A stretch of 64,000 bases of DNA from Antedon bifida (Eukaryota > Echinodermata > Crinoidea > Comatulida > Antedonidae). A program made the position numbers and the translations under genes. This document shows positions 42,901-51,900 of this stretch, one piece after another. Below the pieces are notes generated by a model. It searched no databases, had not been told where the DNA came from, and saw only the letters and a program-made list of their open reading frames with translations. The stretch spans positions 7,001,001 to 7,065,000 of the forward strand of contig OY727098.1 of the NCBI GenBank assembly GCA_963402885.1, in the 5' to 3' direction. Numbering within the stretch: position 1 is the first letter of the stretch; every line of letters begins with the position of its first letter.

Positions 42901-45900
42901 TAAACAATAATAAATAGTATAAGCAAAACATTATATGACTTTTGAAAATAATTATTAAACTAAAAATATTATCGATTCTAATGATTGTCGCTATGTAAAC
43001 AAACCAAAAGAGGGTGGTATTGACAATTTTATTTTAAAACTCTGGTGTTGCTAGTTTGGTGTGAATGGGGTATCTCCAGAGTTCTAGACGTTTTGAATGG
43101 TCACAGACCCCGGGGTGTCTCAGGAGATCACTGCAGAGTTTTGGTGTGAAAGGGGTATATGACATAATTGTGAATACTTACACTGACATCATAATCTCCT
43201 GCTTCTACAACTAGTATCTTGTAGCCTTCCATATTGTCTTTGTTCAGAATTGTGTGATTCAACCATTCATCACCAGACTTGTATCGCACATTATATTTAA
43301 TTATTTTTCCATAGAGATTGCGGCTAACTGAAGAAGACAGCTTTATAGAAACTTTGAGGTGTGAACTTTCATGAGTTGCTTCGACTTCTGGAGCTGGAGG
43401 TTCTAAAAGGTGATACAAGTTCATGCAATACAAAATAAAATGAATTTTAAAAAATATGGAACAGAATAATCTTACTATAAATAGTACAACAAATTTAGCC
43501 TCTGGCTGCTTGAAAATAAAAAAGGCCCTTTTAAATTAGTAATAGTAACTATGATTTATATGTCACTTTAAATTATATAATACATGAGCATAGTGCCACC
43601 AGAACTCAAGAAGGGAAAAAATAAATAAACAATGTCTCTGACATTAAAAATTTGCTGCGTAATTCACATTTTAGGAATTTGTAGTTAAAAAGTTTAGGGA
43701 CGAATATATGATTATAAAAAAAATAAGATTTTATATTCATCACATTAAACGCAACATTAGTATAGAAATTTAAAAGAAAACTTACTTTCCTCAGGTGAAT
43801 ATTCAATTATAATTCTTGGTTCACCAAGAGAGTCTATGTTTTTTGCTGTTACAGAGATTGTGTACTCTGTGTATGTTTCAAGATCATCTAATGTATATGT
43901 TGTTTCTGCTGTTTCTGAAGATACAGATGATAACGACTCATCTGATGTTATATAGGAAATCATATACACTTCAACACCAGTGGAACATTTTGCCTCATCA
44001 TTCTAAGAAATAAAATTGATAAAATCTACAGATTTTTATAATAAAAGATATATACCACTCTTTCTAATTCACAGCATCTGATTGGTTAATATAAAAATAA
44101 AAAACGATTTTTTTTTTGCACATGTCTGCATTCTAGTCCTACGTCATTGCAATGTAGGTACATGTACGCAGCAATATACTGATATGTCCCCCTCCGCAGA
44201 TGATTAGGTTTACCCTGGTCCGCTTTCTAACAACAATGGCTGAGTGGAAAAAATACCTGGTTTAAATTTGCAGATAAAACAGATACAATACAAAGAAATC
44301 ACCCTACTGTACTACCTTATGAACATACATGTAATATGGTAACTGATTATAAAAAAATTATTTTATAGCAGTGAATAAAGCAATGTTTGATGGAAACAGC
44401 AATGTCATCAAAGACATTTATTGCAGCAACTAGACAACGTCAGACTAGGCTAGCGTACGATGTTTGTACGTTACTGTTGTTTACAGCTAGGCCTACAAAA
44501 CTACTGTAAGCCTAGCTAGGCTAGGCCTAAAGACCGTCCACGAGAGGACATTCACTGCGAGCTACTTAGGTAGTGCATTGTTTCTCTCTTTTTATCATAA
44601 ATTACCATAAAATATACATCTAAGACAAGGAATAATGGGGTTTAATGTTTTTAAAGTAATAGATACGCATTATTTTTACAAAATGTAAAAAATTATAGGG
44701 AATGCATCTTTAAAAATACAGTATAAATATACCATTAGAGGTGTCCATGAAAGTTTAATCTGCTTTGGTTTCTCAGTGTTTATATTTGTATCAACTAGTG
44801 GTGAAGATGGTTCTGAAAGAGCAACAACAACCTACAGTAAGTATTAATAATTAATATAAAGTCTGTAATTTATAAAATTATGTCATAAAATAAAATATAG
44901 TGTCGCCAACTTGATAACAGTATGAACAAAAATAATTGTCTAAAGTAATCAAACTTGTAGCATTTTGCAATGATGATGAGATGATAATGGTTTCACTAAT
45001 TACAGTATAAAAATGGAAACAAAACGGAAAGTCAGACTAAAAAAATTCATTTCTTTGTGTTTTTCCTACCTACAACCTTACATTTTAGAAAAACTATTGG
45101 TGTACAGTTTCTTTTTATTTCTGCAAATTCTTTGTCTGAATATCATTAAGGGCAGCAGTTAAAAAGAAAATGAAATATTTCTTTCAGAACATATATTTCT
45201 CATTACAATAGTATCATTTATTAATGAAACATTGACTTAAAGAGGGAACATATTCGAAATGTAATTTAAATTTGATAGCTGCGCAATTATTTAGTAATTA
45301 TTTTTCTTTATTTATTCCTATTTTTTTTTAAACAAGATCACTTTTTGATAATGATTGAATAATAATATAATAAACCATTAAGATAAACATTCATAAGATT
45401 AACAGTTAACATTTCAGTTACCTCCACAAAGTGTTCTGGTAGATGTACTTTTACTTCCCAGTGAACCTTTACCTCCTTCACCCTCCCTTACAGCTGCTAC
45501 AACAAAGGAATAATCCTGTTCATAGTCTAAACCAGTAACTGTTGCTGAAGTTTGGCTGACTTGTGGTATTTCACTCCAAGTGGAGTCATAATAATACACA
45601 ACATATCCAACAATAGGCCCATCGCCAGAATCACCTTGTTCAATATTCCACTCACGCCATGACAATTCCACTGATGAGCCTGTGACTGATGTCACACTTG
45701 GTCTTGCAGTGTATGTCGGTAAACCTAGAGCAAAAAAAAGGTATTAAAATCTGTCATTTGTTTTTTTAACCCTATAATCTGTATTACAAAATTTGTTTGC
45801 AACGACCTGTGTTCTAAACTTGATTTAATGTTACTAATGTTGTTGCTGCAATGTTCTTTTTTTATTGTCATAGGTAATGTTCTTGTTGTTTCAGTAATTG

Positions 45901-48900
45901 CTGTTTTTAAGTTCAGGACTAATATATACAAGACAAGATCATTTAACTGCTACATAATACAAAGAAACAATAGATAAAAGTCAATCTCTACTATAAACAA
46001 TGAATGTTCATGAGCTGAATAAGAAGAAAACTTTATAAAGTTTACCAGTCTATTATTCATTCATGATTGAATGTCATATCTAGAGTGAAGCATAGTTTAG
46101 TTAACTGTGACAACAGTTTTTTAAAACTTTCATTTTTGTTTTATATCACACCTACTGTTAAAAAATATACCTTTATTCAATTAATGCTGGTTCTATCTTT
46201 AATCAAAATATCGAAGGCTGTAACATGCCTTTTGAAAAGGAGGCGATCAAATTTGATCTGATGAGTAAAGCAGTTATCACCGATGTATACAACTGGTTAA
46301 ATTTTTATCACGCATTATTATTAGGCTACTGTGTTGCACACAATTCTCAAATTGTTTAATAGCAACAATAGTGTTGAAAAGAATAATACATAGCATGTGA
46401 TATAAAACCATCCAGTAAAATGATACATTTAAATGTGTTATTATAATTAACGAAAACAAAATTCTTACTAAACAGATCAACTGTATGGGTACGAGGTGTT
46501 ATTAAAGAATCCTTTGAAATACTAAATGTGTACACAACTCCCATATTTGCTACTGTCGAAAATGAAACTGTGGTGTGTGTTGTAGATTGTGTACGTCCAG
46601 TTTCAGTAACTGATTCAGTCCCAGCTTGTAAAATTATAGCCACATCTGTCATATCTCCAACAATGTCACATTGAAACGTTGATGTCTGTCCAGGATTTAC
46701 TTTAACATTGCTTGTTGAAATGATTCCTAAACAAATATAAGATGAGAGTGTGAATGTGTAGTAAAAAAAATATCCCATTATATATTTATTTTGAATTTAC
46801 CCCACTCCACCCTCTCCATCTGCAACAACAAAATGCATTGAATAATATGCTTTATAGGTGTCACACATTTAAAGCTAAAATGTTCATGTAATAATTTTGT
46901 ATATTTACCTATGTGCCCATTTTTTAAAATTCAATTTCGATGGCACTAATAATAAATAATTAAAACAAGACTTTTGAACAATTTTAACATTCTCATCTTT
47001 TAATGTTTGCTTCCTTCAAAAAAAAATTGTGATCAATTTCATAGAGTAGTGATTGAAAAGATTGACGACAAGCAATTACATATACTAGCAAGTATCCGCC
47101 CCAGAGCGGGTTTCAAATGTTAATCTTCTGCTTAAAGATTAGACCATTGGGACTTTCATGGTATTGTTCAAACCCGATTGGATGGGTGACTCTTTAACAC
47201 TCTTGGCATGGTACGGCGAACAGCATTAGTCTTCCGTTGTATTGCACGCATACCAGAAATCAAATTGATACACCCTCATCTTTCATTATATTCATTCACA
47301 AAGCGGGATCTCTGAAGAGATACTTTTATATAAACACAACAGGCAAAGAACATTAATTCTAAACCGCCAGATGATATACTCAAACTTAATTAATTAATTT
47401 GAAACGATAAAGATGAGGAAATCTGTGAGAATGAGAAAAAGTCGCCCCAACAAAGATATATTTTTCAGTTCTTTGTAATTGATTGTCGTCTTGTTACAAA
47501 AATAAAAAAATTAAATTCAGCCTTCTTTTTCTTCACTTACCTGTAGTACAAGAGTTTGGCAGCCAGTAATCATTGCATCCACCATTGCATCCACTGTCCT
47601 GATTACAGAAAGTTAAATCACAGTTGCAAGTCGATTCACACATACTGCCATATTTTCCTGATTCACATTCTATAATTAATAGAAAAATATAAAAAGATGA
47701 TGTTCTATATTTCAGCCCATAATTGTGTTGATAAATTAATAAAGTATAAGTCCACATGAAATGTAATTCTTAAAAATGGTCAAGTAGATTTGTACTAGTA
47801 GTTTTTGACAAACATATTTGTTTTTGTGTGTATAATTTCTTGTAATAGAAATAATTTGAATTTTGTGATTTCAAGAGAATTGCAAAGTAAAATCACTGAG
47901 CTGTTAATGAGGCCTTCTTTGGTACAAACATTTATTATTAATTAACATTAACATTAATTAAGTAAGTTAATTAATTAACTTACTTTTACAGTCGTATCCT
48001 TCAGCACATTCTTTGTTACTACAGACACCGGTCATCTTATCACAAGCAACATTGTCCTTGCAATGGCAAATGGAAGTACAACTACCATCAAAGTAACCAA
48101 CTGGACACACTTCAGGAACTATAGAGAGAACAAACTGGATTTTATAATGTTATAACAATCATTAATAGCACTGTTTAAAATATGCAAGTCTAGATTAATT
48201 TTTAAATAAAATAATGGATTGTAATTCATTACTAGATTTTGTTGTTTAGTGATAATGTGCATGATTCTTCGAAATTACAAAAAAAGTGTCTGAAGAATAA
48301 GAAAGAGTGAAGTCTACAAACATATACATATGTTAACATGAAATTATTTTTTTAAAAATACAATCAAACTAAAAACACCACTGGTGTGACAGATTTCACT
48401 TGTTACACCTCTAACTGGCAAAGTTGTATTTATACTGACAGATGATAAATGGCATAGATATTCAAAATATTGACCCTCAGTCTCACATACGACTGGGTGT
48501 CTCAGAAATGTTATATCTTATTATAATTTATTTCAATAGTGTACTAAAAAAAAATGCACAAAATTGATTTCAAAATCTTAAAATTTGTGTAGTGTGTTGC
48601 ACACACACACCTGTGCGCACAGCCCGCAGTAAGTTCTTCATACCTTTTGTCAAAAATTAGAAATTTGATGGAAATTTTTGAAAAAAATATGCCTATTTTA
48701 TAATCTATTATAGCTCCTCAGGATCAACAGTGACCCACCATTTGTTCAACTGATAAGTTGTAGATATGACTGTATGTAAAATGTTATCTACCAGATGCTG
48801 TGACTTCATCATACATGTATGGCCATTCACATATTTAAAATAGGATTTTTTCTCTTTTCTACTATTTAAATCAATGTTGCGGATAATCTAACTTGTCTGA

Positions 48901-51900
48901 AGTGACGAGTTCACATCTAGTTTTTAATAGTCTAAATTTACTGTACCTTGACAATTACTTCCAGACCATCCAGCAGCACATCCTCCAGATGTACACTCTC
49001 CAGTATACTGGTTACACTCTCCTGAGTTGCAGTGACATACTTGACTGCAACCGGCACCAAATTTACCAGTTGCACAGTCTGGATGTAATTTTGTATATAT
49101 TTTATTTATTATTCATTATCATAGGTTTACCTTTAATAGTTCACCTTTTGTTTGGGTATTACTGATTTCTAACCATTCAATTAATTAGTATTTCATATAG
49201 TCATAAAATTTTAATAATAGAATTCATTTATTTATAAGGAAAAATAATTCACTATGGAAAAATTACACACAAACGATTTTATGTATTCTGGTGTGTCTGC
49301 AACACTTGTTTGGCCCTAATGAATTGTTGTGGCACGTACTCCAAAAATTACAGTGATATAAAAATTACTCAACATTTAAAATTGTAATCTCATTGCACAT
49401 CAAAAGATATGTTTTCAATATTCCCTTTTCCAAATGTCTGTAAATGTAACAATTTTCCAAAGATGGTTTTATCTGCCCCCTCCAGCAGTTTGCCTATTAG
49501 TAGTAGTGCTCTTTTTATCGTTTTCAGTACTTTTTTTAGGACATTAAAGCTTCTTTTAAGGTTCCTTTCATTTTTATCTAGCATTTTCTTTTATCCTCTG
49601 TATACATTTTAATGATGAATTAAATTGAAAAAAAGTACCTGTTAAACATTTCAGACCAGTATAGCCAGTTATACACTCACACCCGTATGGATCAGGCAGG
49701 CAGATTTGAGTACCTTGGCATTGGTCTTTGGGATCATTCGCATTATTTGTACACCGATTGTCACAATTAAATCCAAAACGATTACCACCACACGCTAAAT
49801 AAACAATAAAAATAAATCGAATAACATGTAATGTGTAATTAACCAATCAAATGGCAGGAAGCAGCCGTGTTATAATACTGTAGTACATAAATCACATATG
49901 TTCTCAGTTTATATTAGCATCTACTTTGATAATTTAAAATCAAAAATTAACTATTGCCAAAAGCATCACATGATGACTTTAGTGCACTCTTGAAGTTAGA
50001 AGATTGTTTACATCAATGTTAACAGTAACCATAGTAGTTTCAAGTTTTTTACAGCCATTACATTACACAGTGACAAACTAGCATATTATAAAACTTGGTA
50101 TGATTTTCCTTAGAGATACTGTATCTACTTAATAAAACAATTTGTTACATTTTGAATTAAACATGCGAGTTGGGTATTAAATTACCTATTGTAAAGGCCA
50201 AAATGTTCGCGTGCCCTTTATTTTCGCGACTTTCGCAATTGAACTGCGATCGCGAAAATAAAGATTGCACAAAAATCGCGAAATCCCCAACAATGTTGTT
50301 TACAGTAAATCAGGACCTAGGATAGGCTTAGTAACTAAGTTAGTTAGTTAGCTAGGCCTAGGTAGGCTTAATATGGAAAAAATGTATATAAAATAGTTAC
50401 GATAAACTTCAAATGTTGTATTCTTTGAAACATTTACGATCCCCGATTATTTATTGTTTGTTCAGATGTAATTAAACATTTAAAAAATTGCAACTGACCG
50501 AAAATGCTAGGCCCTATTCAGCCTGCGCCTTGCTCAAAACAATGATGATATTCCTCCTCTCACTCAGCGATCGAGAAGCGTCGCGCCGCCGTGGAAGGAT
50601 GGATAATGTTAGAATTGGAATAAAAAAGCATACAACATTTCTTAGGTTAATTTTTATGAAATGTATAGTGTACTTGCTTTACGAATCCTTTGTCCACTAA
50701 ATCATAAAAAATAAATTGTAATGTGTCTATAAAGTAATTATTCTACATGCGTAGTTTGTGGTAGCAAATGGTAAAAATACCATCACCATGCTCTCCAGCG
50801 ATCCATCCGACCGGGCGTCACTGCGTCCATTTGAAACAAACAATAATTTGGTAGAGTACATTAATTAAGGGGATGTTCACTATCTAAGAGCCTATTAAAC
50901 ATGTGCCTCGCCCACTGTGTAGCCAAAACATTTATTTACATCCCTAAATTTATAATCACATATTCTGTAATTTTACTGACGCTATTCAATTGTTGTTTGA
51001 TGTTCATCGCAGAGGTGAAATATATTCCCAATCTGGTTCATTTCTGTACTTACTAGTCATACAGTTATTTCCACCAAAACCTGGAGGGCAAATACAGTCA
51101 CCCGTCTTATCATCACATACACCACCATTGTAACAATTATTACAAATACCTGTACATCCAGGACCCCAACGACCGTTTGTGCATTCTATATGATAGAAAA
51201 AGTAGTTGATTATTTATTATTTATTAATCTATAAACTTTTGCATAGCCTAGACTAAGACTCGTCTCCCAGCCTATTGTGCTACCGGTTTTCCACATTTTC
51301 TACAGGATTACAAAAATATCTGAATTTTGATGTATGTGGTTTTCTGCAATCAAATATAACAAAAAGTCTTACACACAAGCATACTTATGATATTTAAGCC
51401 ATCTGCTGCCATAATTTTTTTCTCAACCGAATGGCTTGTGACTTCACATACTGCACACCATACCTCTTGATAATAGATAGAGGGCGCTGTTGGCCTAAAA
51501 AACACCACTTCCCGTTGTTTTAACTTCAGATGTTGGCATGTATGTAAATCTGGAATTGCCCATTGAACTCATTACATTGCATAATATTTATAACTGCACT
51601 AAACTTTAATTAGCAGTGAATGAATGTTGGAAAGACCACTAACCTCTAACTATCAGTTCAATGAATGAATGTTTGAATTGATTTCTATCAGTATCAAAAT
51701 GAAGTTCATACATTCCAGCATTTTCAAGTTCAACATTTTCAAATGTTATGCTTGGTTGGTCCTGATAGTTATCTAGCCTATCACCATCCTTTCTCCAGAT
51801 TAAATTGATACCATCAGGATTACTTTCTACATCAAATGATACAGTGACCCTATCTCCTACTGAAGCTGTGATACTTGTTTTTTGATTTGATGGTATTATA

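Noticed and set aside
49390-49612. Frames on both strands between EGF 2 and EGF 3 exons, one with a basic helical peptide
   Set aside because: No acceptor gives an open entry in phase 1; stops follow at once. Opposing frames suggest compositional bias.
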